From Prorocentrum cordatum (taxonomy: Eukaryota; Sar; Dinophyceae; Prorocentrales; Prorocentraceae): a DNA stretch of 64,000 bases. Position numbers and translations under genes: made by a program. Positions 1 through 10,572 of this stretch are shown here, in pieces. The notes beneath the pieces are model-generated. The model ran no database searches. It was not told the origin of the DNA and saw nothing but the letters and a program-made list of their open reading frames with translations. The DNA is taken from positions 148,820 to 212,819 of the forward strand of contig CAUYUJ010014271.1 in NCBI GenBank assembly GCA_963575745.1, in the 5' to 3' direction. Positions within the stretch are counted from its first letter, which is position 1. Every line of letters begins with the position of its first letter.

Positions 1-170
1 CAATGTATTGAAAAATCGCGCTCTCGCTTGGGACGTCCTCGCAACTGACCACCTCCCGCATGATAGTTCCTTACAATTTATTCAGATGCCGCTCCTCGAC
101 GCTCAGGAATCGCGCTCCCGCTGCATATCGCCTGGCGGTTCAAGCAGAATCTACGCTTCAAAGACACGCC
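1..170. repeat. 42 bp interspersed/tandem repeat family, left block
   Basis: Degenerate units built on a CGCTCTCGCTTGGGACTTCC-like core followed by an AT-richer part (CAATTTATTCAGGAAT-like). The same family recurs at 1005-1165 and, as a longer array, at 23740-24270. It brackets the 21-24 bp minisatellite on both sides. Confidence 0.6.
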
Positions 171-229
171 CGCTCGACCCGCCCGTCTGGGCCTGCCCGC
201 CCGACTAGCCCGGTAGGGACTGCACTCGC

Positions 230-1262
230 CGCTCGCTGCCCTTCGCCCGCCTTCGATGCCCCTCGCTGCCAATACTGGTTCCGCGGTCGCCTTCGCTCGC
301 TGCCCTTCGTGGCCCCGTTGCTGCCCTCAGTGGCCCCGTCGCTGCCCACTGTGGCCCCGCATTATATGCCCTTCGTGGCCCCCACTCGCAGTCGCCCGTC
401 GTGGCCCCATACGCATGCCCTTCGTAGCCCCGCTGTCGCCCTTCGTGGCCCTGTCGCTGCCCTTCGTGGCCCCTTTGCTGCCCTCATTGGCCCCCGCTCG
501 TTCGCGCCCGTCGTGGCCCTGTATGCATGTCTTTCCTGGCCCCGCTGTCGCTCTTCGTGGCCCCCTCTCTGCCCTTCGTGGCCATGTTTCTGCCCTCAGC
601 GGCCCCGTCGCTGCGCTCTGTGGCCCCGGATTAGTTGCCTTTCGTCCCCCGCTCGCTCGCGCCCTTCGTGGTCCCATACGCATGCGTTTCGTCGCCCCGC
701 TGTCGCCATTCGTGGCCCCCTCGCTGCCTTTCGTGGCCCACTTTCTGCGCTCAGTGGCCCCGCTGTCGCCATTTCTGGCCCCATATATGTATGCCCTTCG
801 TGGCCCCCGCTCGTTCGCGCTCGTCGTGGCGCCATATGCATGCCCTTCGTGGCCCCGCTGTCGCTCTTCGTGGCCTCCTCTCTGCCCTTCGTGGCCACGT
901 TTCTGCCCTCAGCGGCTCCGTCGCTGCCCTCTGCGGCCCCCTATACGTATGCCCTTCGGGGCCACCGTTCGTTCGCGCCCGTTGTGGCCCGCGCCAACAA
1001 CGGCTCCCGCCGGATACTTCCTTACAACTTATTGAAGAATCGCGTTCTCGCTTGGGATTTCCTTGCTATTCACCACCGAATCGCGGCTCCCGCCTGATTC
1101 TTCCTCACAGTTTATTGGGGAATCGCGCTCTCGCCTTGGACTTCCTCGCAACCGTACGCACGCCCTTCGTAGCCCCGCTGTCGCCCTTCGCGGCCCTCTC
1201 GCTGCCCTTCGTGGTCCCTTTTGCTGCCTTCAGTGGCCCCGCTGTCGCCCTTTGTGGCCCCA
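230..1262. repeat. 21-24 bp minisatellite (CTTCGTGGCCCCGCTGTCGC-like)
   Basis: Dozens of degenerate copies of a GC-rich unit, sometimes spaced by CATACGCATGCC-type inserts. A block of the 42 bp family interrupts it at about 1005-1165. Open frames across it on both strands come from the absence of TA-containing words in the repeat, so I do not call a gene. Confidence 0.85.
1005..1165. repeat. 42 bp repeat family, second block
   Basis: Three to four units of the family seen at 1-170, with the recurring cores CGGCTCCCGCC and GAATCGCGCTCTCGC separated by short AT-richer stretches. Confidence 0.6.
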
Positions 1263-1705
1263 TATACGAATGGTTCCACGAAATTTGTTTCTGACGCCAG
1301 TTCGCAGCTGTACGTCCCCCCGTGGGGGTATCCACGATATGTTCTTTCAAGGGGGTGGTACGTGGCGCTGTTTATGGCGCGACCCATGGCGAAACGTATT
1401 GTTAACCTGTGTTGGATTGGCTGGCGCAAGCCATGGCACAGGCTGAATCGCCACTCGCAGCGCAAATCATCGTCCTCCCTCCTTCTTGCCCCTCCCCTCC
1501 CTTCCTCAGATCCCTTCGTCCTCATTCGCCCCGCCCCAGTTATCTGTTACCCTTCGTTTTCGAGGGCTTCATCAACCACACGTGGCAGGGAATGAACTTA
1601 CACACCAAAAAAGGGTACGATCGAAGACGAAGAGGGCGAGTATCCATGGTTTGGGATATGCATATGGAATGACGCGCGAGCAGATAAGAGCGACCAGTCT
1701 AACAC
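1263..1705. other. Unique interval, nothing recognised
   Basis: No convincing coding frame, RNA or repeat. A short direct repeat of a CATGGCGCGACC-like word lies near 1375-1395. It lies between the GC minisatellite and the TTG tract. Confidence 0.4.
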
Positions 1706-1708
1706 TAA

Positions 1709-1860
1709 TTGTTGTTGTTGCTGTTGATGTTGTTGTTGTTGCTGCTGCTGCTGTTGTTGTTGTTGTTGTTGTTGTTGTTGTGTTTGTTGTGTTTGTTGTG
1801 TTTGTTGTTTGTTGTTTGTTGTTTGTTGTTTGCTGTTTGTTGTTTGTTGTTTCTTGTTGT
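1709..1860. repeat. TTG (GTT) microsatellite
   Basis: About 150 bases of TTG/TGT units, slightly interrupted (GTTTGTTGTTTGC variants). It runs directly into the CGACCCACCCG minisatellite. Confidence 0.95.
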
Positions 1861-1863
1861 CGT

Positions 1864-2085
1864 CGTCCCACCCGCGACCCGCCCCGCGACCCAGCCGCGA
1901 CCCACCCGCGACCCCGACCCACCCCGCGACCCACCCGCGACCCACCGGCGACCCACCCCGCGACCCGCCCGCGACCAACCCCGAGACCCCCCTGGCGACC
2001 CACCCGCGACCCACCAACGACCCACCCGCGACCCACCCGCGACCCACCCCGCGACCCATCCCGCGACCCACCCGCGACCACCCAA
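1864..2085. repeat. 10-11 bp minisatellite (CGACCCACCCG)
   Basis: About 20 copies of CGACCCACCCG or CGACCCACCCCG with point variants. The unit reappears inside the neighbouring 95 bp repeats, so the two arrays probably share an origin. Confidence 0.9.
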
Positions 2086-2830
2086 AATTTTCGGCGCCTG
2101 CGGCGGGTTTCTTTTACATTCGTTCCAGGTGGAGAACCTGCGATCCACCAGCGACCCAAGCCGCGCCCCGACCAACCCGCGACCAACCCCCGCGACCCAC
2201 CCGCGAACCACGCCACGACCCACCCCGCGACCCACCCACAATTTTCGGCGCCTGCGGCGGGCTTTTTTTGCAGTCGTTCCAGGTGGAAAACCTGCGACCC
2301 AACCGCGACCCAAACCGCGTTCAGTGTACAAATCAAGATTTTCGGCGCCTGCGGCGGGCTGTTTTTGAATTCCTTCGAGGTGGAGGTGGAGAGCCCGCAA
2401 CCCACCCGCGACCCAAACTACGTTCACTGAACAGCCAAAACTTCCGCGCCTGCGGCGGGTTTCTTTTGCAGTCGTTCCAAGTGGAGAACCTGCGACCCAA
2501 ACTGCGTTCAGTGTACAAATCAAAAGTTTCGGCGCCTGCGGCGGGCTGTTTTTTGAATTCCTCCAGGTGGAGATGGAGAGACCGCGACCCACCCGCGACC
2601 CAAACTATGTTCACTGAACAAGCCACAAATTCGGCGCCTGCGGCGGCCTGTTTTTGCATTCGCTCCTGGTGGCCCACTAGCGATATCCCCCGCGCTGAGC
2701 TTGTCAAAGCACGCACATCGGCGCTTGCGGCGGGCTTGTTCGCATTGGTTTGGGAAAACGCCCTCGTGCCATTCCCCCGATCCGGCCCACGTTGTCTCTA
2801 CAACAACACATCGGCGCCTGCGGCGGGGCT
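2086..2830. repeat. Tandem repeat of about 95 bp, eight copies
   Basis: The landmark CGGCGCCTGCGGCGGG occurs near 2091, 2248, 2343, 2440, 2530, 2632, 2729 and 2811, a spacing of about 82-102 bases (157 once). Units also carry a TCGTTCCAGGTGGAGAACCT-like segment and a CGACCCA tail. Copies diverge progressively to the right. Confidence 0.9.
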
Positions 2831-2835
2831 GTGTC

Positions 2836-3000
2836 TGAACACGTTCATTGACGACGACGGCGACGAGTACGAGGACGAAGAGGAGGCCGACGACGAAGGC
2901 GGGGAGGAAAAGGAGGGGGGGGTAGAGGGTGACGACGAGAAAGGAAGGAGGAGGAGGAGGAGGAGGGGAGGGGAAGGGGGAGGGGGGGATGGCGGTATGG
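2836..3000. repeat. GAC/GAG-rich low-complexity tract
   Basis: Purine-rich trinucleotide runs (GACGACGGC, GAGGAGG, GGAGGAGGAGG) that continue from the last 95 bp repeat. Aspartate/glutamate-rich frames here are artefacts of the repeat. Confidence 0.8.
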
Positions 3001-3244
3001 AGTGGCGGTGATATGAGTACTGCATTAGGAGTAGTAGTATGAGAGGAGGTAGTCGTCGGATCTTCTGAACACCGACGACGTAAAGGCTTAGGGGTAGGAT
3101 GAGGATGGGTTAGGAAGAGGAGGGGGATGGGATGAGTAAGCGAGGTCGTCTGTGTAGGTACTTGTCATCTTTCTGGCGTCACGTCGGAGGCTTCTTCTGA
3201 TGAGCCGGCATATTATGAGTCGTAGGAGTATTATTCTTCTTCCG

Positions 3245-3365
3245 ACTACTACCGACGACGACGACGACGACGACGACGACGATGAGGACGATGACGCGGA
3301 CGAGGAGAACGAGGAGGAGGCGGGGCACGAAGGGTGGTGGCGGAGGAGGAGGAGGAGGAGGGCGG
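3245..3365. repeat. GAC then GAG/GGA microsatellite
   Basis: Uninterrupted ACG/GAC units at 3250-3285 grade into GAGGAGGAGGCGG and GGAGGAGG units. The interval before it (3001-3244) has no recognisable feature. Confidence 0.85.
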
Positions 3366-3815
3366 GCGCCATCGACAGGGAAGGTGAGGGCCACGAGGTC
3401 CGCCGTCTCGACGCGCGCGTCGCCCGCGCCCGCCCCCTCACTCTTATCCGCAATTGCGGGGTGCTACGTATTGGCCGTCCGCTGGCCTGCGCGCTCGTAC
3501 TCTTCGGCGTTCCCGCTGTTCGGGCTCCTGGCCGCCGAAGGCCAGGGCGCCGCGGTGTCGTTTCTGATAGGAGGACGGCGCCCGCGAGAAGCCGCGGCGC
3601 CGACCTCCCGAGCGCAGGCACGCCCGCAAGCTGACCACAGGCGTGCGGGTGCTCGCGGAAAGGTGCCGGATGTCTCCGACCGTGGGCGCTGAGATAATCT
3701 ATAAGATGCGAAGAAAGCCAAAGAAGTCCAAGCCAACGAAAACATATATGAGCAACATAACAAGTTAGGAGTCCTGGTCCTGAGGGCCCGCCTCAACCAC
3801 GCACCGAGGGGGAGC
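3366..3815. other. Unique GC-rich interval, nothing recognised
   Basis: No family-level similarity recognised in any frame and no RNA gene seen. Confidence 0.4.
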
Positions 3816-3819
3816 CGAG

Positions 3820-4005
3820 AGGGAGGAACTGGCTCTGGGGGAACACACCGACCTGGAGTCGGCGACACATCGCCGACAGGTCCGCGAAACAGGCCCTCGA
3901 CAGAGACGCCGCACGTGCCTGGGCGGGATGGGCCGGGAGGCCCCTGTCGGCGATGACTGGGCGAGCGGGGGTCGATGCGTTGGTCGATGCGTTCACCCAT
4001 GGACC
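3820..4005. repeat. Dispersed 150-180 bp element with CGGCGACACATCGCCG hairpin, copy 1
   Basis: Shares an ordered set of segments with 13870-14010: a G-run, GAGCTGGAATCGGCGACACATCGCCG-like text (here GACCTGGAGTCGGCGACACATCGCCG), a CAGGCCCTC segment, then CCCC(T/A)TCGGCGATNANTGGGCGA. The core CGGCGACACATCGCCG is self-complementary with a 4 base loop. Confidence 0.65.
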
Positions 4006-4037
4006 GACTCACGAGACGACCCGAGACGCCCGCTCCG

Positions 4038-4197
4038 TCCTTGCTTTCCTTCGGCCGCGTCTCCTCCTCCTCCTCCTCCTGCTCCGCCTCCTCCTCCTCC
4101 TCCTCCTCCTCCTCCTCACCCTCCTCCTCCTCCGCCTCCTCCTCCTCCTCCTCCGCCTCCTCCTCCTCCTCCTCCTCCTCCCCCTGCCAGTGGCCCT
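4038..4197. repeat. CTC (TCC) microsatellite
   Basis: About 160 bases of CTCCTC with occasional CGC interruptions. Pyrimidine strand is plus. Followed by about 330 bases of unique GC-rich DNA (4198-4525) with nothing recognisable. Confidence 0.95.
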
Positions 4198-4525
4198 AAC
4201 TCGCTGGCTCAGACATCCGGGCGCAGGCCGGGGCGATGGGCGGGACCCTCGTCGCCAGAGCCGCGAGCCGAGCCAGCTGGAGGGGGCAGCGCGAGCGAGA
4301 ACCCGCGCGGCACGTCGGCGCGCGCAGGGCTCGGCAGCGCGACCCTGGCAAGGACGCCGGGATGGAACCCACCTCCTGGGAGCTGTAGGAAGCTTCCGAA
4401 GCCTGCCCCGAATCTTTCGGCCTATCGGCGCTGGTTGATGTCGCGATGCGCTCTGATGTTCCAGCTGTCAGGGGCTGTCAGCATGTGCACATATGATCGA
4501 TGGATTTGTTTGGTTCCCTTCTGAA

Positions 4526-5570
4526 ACACGCTCCTCCTCCTCCTCCTCCTCCTCCTTCTCTTCCTCCTCCTCCTCCCCCCCCCCGCTTATGTGCCTCTGC
4601 TCATCCTTCCCCTTTTCTCCTCCTCCGTTTTCTCCTCCTCATCCTCCTCCTCCTGCTCCTCTTCATCCTCCTCTTTTTCCTCTACATTCTACTCATCATC
4701 ACCCTCGCATCCCTCAATATATGTACTGATGCATCGTCCTCATCCCTTTATCCCTCCTCCTCCTCACTCCTCCTCGCTCCTCCTCCTCCTCCTCCTCCTC
4801 CTCCTCCTCACCCTCCTCCTCCGCCTCCTCCGCCTCCTCCTCCTCTTGCCCGTGCTCGTCTTATTCATTGTAATTGTAGTTCTCTTCCGTCTACCTCCAC
4901 CCTTCTTCATCCCCTCCATCTTCGTTTAACCTCGTTAGTGGTCCTGTACCCTCATTGTTTCCATCATCCCTCATCGCCCTCCTCCATCTTGATGCATCCT
5001 GCGCTTCCAGCTCTGCCTCCGCTTCCGCCTTCGCCCTCGCCGCATTTCCCCCTCCCACCTCGCCTTCGCCTTCCCCCCATCCATCTACCCCTTCGGCTTC
5101 CCATTCCCCCCTCCCTCACCGATTTCCTCCCCCCCTCCCCCCCGCTGCCCGCCCATCCCTCTGCTTCCCGCTTCCGCCCTGCCTTCCCTCTTTCCTCCCC
5201 CGCCCCCCCCCCTCCCCCTCACCTCCCTCGCCTCCTCTTTCTCCTCCTCCTGCAGGGCGATGTGGCCGCTTCAGGATGCGCCCGAGCGCCCCACGCCCGA
5301 GCGCCCCCTGGCTGCCCGCGGCTGGTCGCCTCTTGGCGTTGAGCAGCTTGCTCGTCAGCTCGCGGTCGTGCTCGATGCCCGTGAGCTGGTCGTACTGCCT
5401 CGACCTCGGCAGAGTGCCTCCCCCTCCTTTTGTTCCTCCTGCTCCTGCTCCCCCCTCTTCCTCCTCTTCCTCTGGCTCCTCCCCCTCCTCCTCCTCTCCT
5501 CCTCCTCCTTCTCCTCCTCCTCCTCCTCCCCCTCCTCCTCCTCCTCCTCCATCCCCCCCTACCTTCCTTG
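4526..5570. repeat. Long pyrimidine-rich CTC/CCT tract complex
   Basis: Clusters of CTCCTC at 4530-4580, 4750-4850 and 5440-5560, linked by degenerate CT-rich sequence. Serine/proline/leucine-rich frames across it are simple-sequence artefacts. Confidence 0.9.
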
Positions 5571-5737
5571 TGGCACTCCCTCCCTTGCCCGCCCCTGTTC
5601 CTTTCTAACCTCCTGCCCCTGCTGCGCCACCAGACGTGTCGCTGGGGTGGGCCCGGCGCTTCGCCGGATAGCTCCTCACAGCGACGAGCTGGAAGCCACA
5701 AGCTTCGAGCAGCTGCACGGGCGAAAGGCAAATCGTC

Positions 5738-5912
5738 TTTGAAGGGGCCCTGGGACACACAAATAAACAGACACAAATAACAGGATTCCCAATATTTTCC
5801 AATATTTTCTGAGTTTTCGTCTTCCCCCCCACTTCCCATATTTTCCCATCTTCTCTGGGGAATCGACGATTCATTGTGTTTGCGTGTGTGTGTGTGTGTT
5901 TTTCCTTCCTGA
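5738..5912. repeat. Dispersed 165-175 bp element, copy 1 (pair with 8038-8203)
   Basis: Starts TTTGAAGGGGCCCTGGGACA, has an AT-rich middle (CCCAATATTTTCCAATATTT), a run of C, then GGAATCGACGATTCATTGTG and a GT run. The second copy at 8038 matches through the whole length at roughly three-quarters identity by eye. GC-rich edge and AT-rich core resemble a MITE or introner-like unit, but I cannot define terminal repeats. Confidence 0.65.
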
Positions 5913-6640
5913 GTCTTGGCGCTGCGCACGCTTGTCTTAAACAAGTCCAACAGTCACCCGGATGGAGGGCGACATGTTTTTCCATGGGGACCTTGCCCTG
6001 GTGCCGCGCGCACTCGTCCCAATTGCCCAGCCAACATGGGGATCTCTTCGGAGGCCTCCTCAAACAACTACGATACGAAGTACAGCACGGTGCAACGATT
6101 ACACGGATGGAAGATGGAACTCCTTTTAGCCATGACTGCGATAAAGAAAGCAGCACAATCAGAAACTCTCGGAGGTCCGCGCAGATTTCTTGGATCGACG
6201 CTGGACTCTCCTCCCTGGCGCGTGGCGAGCCGGGTGCGAGCCTGGGCTTTATCCATATCCACTGCCTTGAGAACCGACGTCCTGGGACCCCAGGGGGCGG
6301 TAGATATGTTTTTGGCTTCAGGGACCCCAGACATATCCTTATCCACCGCCTGTCGAGGTTCACGAACGTCCATCCCCCAGCTGGTTATGGATAAATCCCC
6401 GCCTCGGACCAGGGGTGGCGCTTGAGGCACCGCCCACCGCACTGGGGGCGCCGCCTTTCTATGTCGCATTCCCTGCTTCGAATGATCGCTGGTCTTGACT
6501 GAGGAGCGGGCTTGCTCCTACTCGGCGCCAGGATCCCCTTCGTGGCCGCCCTCCGGTGCTGCGCCCTGGTGGGCTTCGGGTCAAACTCGTGGTGGAGCAG
6601 CTCCTCTCACAGCCGCCAGTCCAGAAGCAATGGGGAAATC
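5913..6640. other. Unique interval with one arm of a TIR family near 6171-6225
   Basis: CTCGGAGGTCCGCGCAGATT, then TTGGATCG and CTCCTCCCTGGCGCG at 6169-6225, match the left arm of the element at 11403-11536. No matching right arm was found. Nearby, GGGACCCCAGGGGGCGG and a GGGACCCCAGACATATCC segment suggest further decayed inverted repeats. No gene is supported. Confidence 0.4.
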
Positions 6641-6654
6641 GTGGAGAAGGAGGG

Positions 6655-6658
6655 CGAC

Positions 6659-6745
<87 letters not shown>

Positions 6746-7316
6746 AAGGAGGAGGAGGAGGAGGAGGAGGAGGAGTAGGATGAGGATGAGGATGATGCTG
6801 CTGCTGATGATGATGATGCTAATGATGATGTCAATGCTGCTGCTGATGATGGTGATGGTGGTGATGATGATGCTTGCTGCTGCTGCTGATGACGATGATG
6901 GTACTGATTATGATGGTTATTATAATGATGCTGATGATGATGATGATGACGACGGTGATGGTAACAACGACGATGCTGATGATGCTGCTGCTGATGCTGA
7001 TAATCATGGTGAAGGTGGTGATGATGATGGTGATGGTGGTGATGATGACTATGATGATGACGATGGTGAGGCTGATGACAATGATGATGGTGATGATGAT
7101 GATGATGATGAGTGATGATGATGAGTGATGATGATGATTGTGATGGGGATGCTGATGATGATGTTACTGATGCTCCTGCTGATGCTGGGGTTGATGATGA
7201 TGAGAGATGATCTTGGTGATGATGGTGATGATTGCTGATGGGGATGCTGAAGGGGGAGATGGTGATTATGATGGTGGTGATTTGGATGCTGCTGCTGCTG
7301 ATGATGGTGGTGGTGG

Positions 7317-7376
<60 letters not shown>
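6655..7376. repeat. GAT/TGA microsatellite complex
   Basis: A pure GAT run at about 6658-6745 (roughly 30 units), a GGA run to 6775, degenerate GATGATGCTG text to 7300, and a second pure GAT run at 7318-7377. Methionine- or aspartate-only frames are artefacts of the repeat. Confidence 0.95.
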
Positions 7377-7377
<1 letters not shown>

Positions 7378-8033
7378 AACGAGGATCGGACTGGGTCGGA
7401 CTCGTGGAATTCAGTTCGGGCGCCGCCTCGGTGCCACCGCAATCGCCGAGCTGAATCGGTTGATCTAGGAACTCTGCGTGGCGAGGCGCTGGCGGGCGGC
7501 CCCTGCTCTCATGACGCTGCCAGGAGGAAGAAAAGGAATGCGAGTGCTAACAGTGCTGTTAATAATAATGAAGCGAAGAGGACGATGACGAATTATAGGA
7601 CGAACAATAAAAACAATCATAACACGAGGAGCAGCAAGGGTGGGCGCATAATACTACTAGTAATAATACGCATTAGCAGAGGAAACATGATAAAGAGGAG
7701 AAGAGCAACCCGCCCGCTCCTCTCGGGGGTTGAGCACACGCACCGCCGCGGAACCCCGCAAGCTTGTTTCAGAGCAGACCTGGGCGCACGCTAAAATTGA
7801 TTAGTGATCCGTGGACCTGGTGCGTGAGCGCCAGATCCATGGATCAGGGAAGGTGACCCCCGACACACTAGGCCAATCCCGCCTCATTTGAGGACAGCGC
7901 GCGCCGATTTCGCATGGAAGTGGGACCCGCCGGTAATCCACGCGACGTCACCTATGCTAGCGCTCACTCGACAGACCTTCGCTTCCACCCTCCGCCTTTC
8001 ATAGCCCCGCGGTGCTCGGAGTTGCGGGCATGA
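7377..8033. other. Unique interval, nothing recognised
   Basis: Mixed composition, no coding frame with protein-like texture, no RNA gene recognised. Confidence 0.4.
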
Positions 8034-8037
8034 GAAG

Positions 8038-8203
8038 TTTGAAGGGGCCCTGGGACACACACATCAATAGACACAAACAACATGATTCCGCATACTTTCC
8101 AATCTTTTCGGGGTTCTTGACTTCCCCCCCACCGCTTCCCATACTTTCCCCATATTTCTGGAAATCGACCATTCATGGTGTCTGTGTTTTCTCTCATCCT
8201 GAA
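8038..8203. repeat. Dispersed 165-175 bp element, copy 2 (pair with 5738-5912)
   Basis: TTTGAAGGGGCCCTGGGACA is identical to copy 1 at the left edge. The AT-rich centre, CTTCCCCCCC run and AATCGACCATTCATGGTGT segment follow in the same order. Confidence 0.65.
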
Positions 8204-8253
8204 AGTTGTGGTCACTGGGGAGGCGGGAAGAAAGACACCGGACAAGCACGTAT

Positions 8254-8398
8254 TACAGTCGGCCTTGATTGGACAGGACGCGCGAGAGGACACAAGACCC
8301 TTGCGAAGGCCACATCGCCATAGGAGTGTAAGAAGGCCCGTGCCGCGAGGCACAGGACACAAGGGCACCCTTGAGCTGGCAGGGTCGACCTACTAATC
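8254..8398. repeat. Small relative of the 5.2 kb composite repeat ends
   Basis: The left side (TTGATTGGACAGGACGCGCG then AGGACACAAGACCCTT) resembles the left end of the composite repeats at 30012 and 37645. The right side (GGCACAGGACACAAGGGCAC, then GGCAGGGTCGACCTACTAAT) resembles their right ends near 35180 and 42900. It looks like a deletion derivative holding only the two termini, or a solo ancestral unit. Confidence 0.55.
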
Positions 8399-8479
8399 CG
8401 GGCCGGCTGTAGGCAGCGCGCCGCCAGGGGAAAAGGTGAAGAACAACACATCGGCGGGGCGGCAGGGAGGCCCCGCGAC

Positions 8480-9000
8480 CTACGAAAGGGGAAGAGAGAA
8501 GAGGGAGAGAGCCGTGGCCACCTGCGGAGGCGGTGGCGATGGGCTGCCCAGGTAGACAAAACAAACGAGCTTCCATGTGGGGGTCGAGGAAGGCCTTCCA
8601 GCGATAGGGGCAGCACTGCCAGAAGGGGAAGAGAGAAGAGGGAGGGGAGAAGGCTGCGGCCCATTGCGGAAGCGGTGGCGACAAGCTGTCCAGGTGTACC
8701 AAGAACAAGCTTGCATGTGGAATCGGACTCGGAATCGAGCTCTGGGGGTACTAGGTCAGTCTGGTCTGCGTGTGTGGCGACTGCGCGTCGCCTGGCTGGT
8801 TCGCCAGTGTACAACAGCTGATCAGAGTTTGCCCTGTCGTTGCCCCGAGGACCCGTCGGGGTACATGTGGGGGCCGCCGTGCCAGCAGAAGCCCTGCACG
8901 GGCGCTCTGGAGCACCGTCGTTTGCCGACTGGGCTGACAGGCTCCCCCGTGGAGGGAGGCGTTCCAGCGATAGCGGCAGCACTGTCAGAGGTCCAGGTGG
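8480..9000. repeat. Degenerate tandem repeat, about 130 bp, two to three copies
   Basis: GGGGAAGAGAGAAGAGGGAG plus a GGCGGTGGCGA and CATGTGGG segment occur at about 8487-8582 and 8617-8712. A CCAGCGATAGNGGCAGCACT segment occurs at about 8596 and again near 8964. No gene is evident. Confidence 0.6.
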
Positions 9001-9097
9001 CGGCAAGCGCGGCGCTGGCAGTACGCGTGGCTGTGGCCAGGTGGCCCGCGGCCGCCCCTGGCCATAGCCAGGGGCGGCCTGCGCCGAGAGGGCCTTT

Positions 9098-9300
9098 CGC
9101 CCCTCTCCTCCTCCTCCTCCTCCGCCTCCTCCTCATCCTCCTCCTCCTCCTCCCCTCCTGCTGCTCCTCCTCCTCCCCCTCACCTCTACGCCTCTCCCTC
9201 CTCCTCTACTCCTCCTCCTCCTCCTCCTCTCCTCTCCTCCTCTCCCTCCTCCTCCTCCTCCTCCTCCTCGCTCCTCTCCTCCTCTCCTCCTGCTCCTCCA
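9098..9300. repeat. CTC (TCC) microsatellite
   Basis: About 200 bases of CTCCTC with short interruptions; pyrimidine strand is plus. Confidence 0.95.
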
Positions 9301-9389
9301 CAATTACTCAATATGAAAATACTCTCACTCTTCCCCTGATGGCGTCCGGGTGATGGCCGCGCACCCTCCGCGTACTGTTTTTTTACACA

Positions 9390-9600
9390 TAGGATGCCCG
9401 GGAAATCCCGGGAAACGACTCTCGCTGAGGCGCCGGCGTCATTTTTTCCCAAAATGCTGCTCTCGTTGAGGCGCCGGCCTCACTTCTGCTCCCGAATCGT
9501 TCCGAATCGTGCTCCCGCTGCAGCGTGGGCCTCATTTTCGGATCGGTGTTTGGCCTCCGTCGTTCAGGATGGCGTTCTCGCCCCAGCGCGGGCCTCTTTC
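9390..9600. repeat. Degenerate 40-60 bp repeats related to the 42 bp family
   Basis: Recurring CTCTCGCTGAGGCGCCGGCG, CTCTCGTTGAGGCGCCGGCC and GCTCCCGCTGCAGCGTGGGC-like segments separated by CATTTT-type text. They share the GCTC(C/T)CGC start seen at 1-170 and 23740-24270. Confidence 0.45.
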
Positions 9601-9629
9601 TCGCGCGCCCATCCGCCCGCCACCACCGC

Positions 9630-9707
9630 GCCGCACCACCACCACCACCACCACCACCACCACCCCACCACCACCACCACCACCACCACCACCACCACCA
9701 CCATCAC

Positions 9708-9745
<38 letters not shown>

Positions 9746-9930
9746 CCACCACCACCACCACCACCACCACCACCACCACCATCACCACCACACACCATCC
9801 CACCACCACCACCACCACCACCACCACCACCACCACCACCACCACCACCACACCGATCACACCACCACAACCACGCACACACGCACGCACGCACGCACGC
9901 GCACCACCACCCACTAGATACGCACGCGCG
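9630..9930. repeat. CAC/ATC microsatellite with ACGC tail
   Basis: CAC units, an internal CAT run at about 9705-9745, more CAC units, then ACGCACGC. Histidine-, proline- or threonine-only frames are artefacts. Confidence 0.95.
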
Positions 9931-10037
9931 CGCGGAGCCACAGGTCCGCTACGACACGCGTCCGCGGATAGAGAAAATCAGCGCCATGGTAAGGGATGGG
10001 AGGGAGGGGTAGGACGTCAGATATGACGCGAGCGCAC

Positions 10038-10320
10038 CTAGCTTGTCCCTCCCCCTCCCCCTCCTCTCCTTCTCCTCCTCCTCCTGCTTCCTCCTCCTCT
10101 CCCCCTCCTCCTCTCTCCTGCCTCGTCTTATCCTCTGATCCTCCTCCTCCTCCTCCTCCTCCTCCTCCCCTTTGTTTTCCGTAGGGCAGACGTTGAGAGC
10201 ACTCCAACAGAATCGTAACCCTCCTCTCCTCCTCCTTCTCCTCCTCCTTCTCCTCCTCCTCCTCCTCCTCCTCCTCCTCCTCCTCCTCCTCCTCCTCTGG
10301 CTTCTCCTGCCCCCCCCCCA
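10038..10320. repeat. CTC (TCC) microsatellite, two blocks
   Basis: Blocks at 10040-10170 and 10220-10300 are separated by about 50 bases of unique sequence. Pyrimidine strand is plus. Confidence 0.95.
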
Positions 10321-10572
10321 TCCCACCCTCCCTCCCCCCCCCGCACCCCGCCCCGCGCCCACAACGACGATCATCCCCTCCCGTGCTACAGAGGCGGGGG
10401 TGGCTGCAGGCGGCGTGGTGCCGAAGCTGAGAGGGACATGCGAGCCAAGAGAAGGCGAGCAGGTATGGATCAGCGGGGTGCAAGTCCCACGCGAGTCGGG
10501 GGGTGTAGGCAGTGTAATGCAGGTTCCACAAAATCAGGGGGAGTGTAGGTTAGTGGGGCGAGGGATGGGGGC

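Noticed and set aside
60-1097. 345-codon frame at the left end
   Set aside because: Lies within a 21-24 bp minisatellite with open frames on both strands and no protein-like domains.
6495-7128. Poly-methionine / poly-aspartate frames
   Set aside because: Pure GAT microsatellite read in different frames.
9525-9917. Histidine-rich protein
   Set aside because: CAC microsatellite; equivalent proline- and threonine-rich frames exist in the same DNA.
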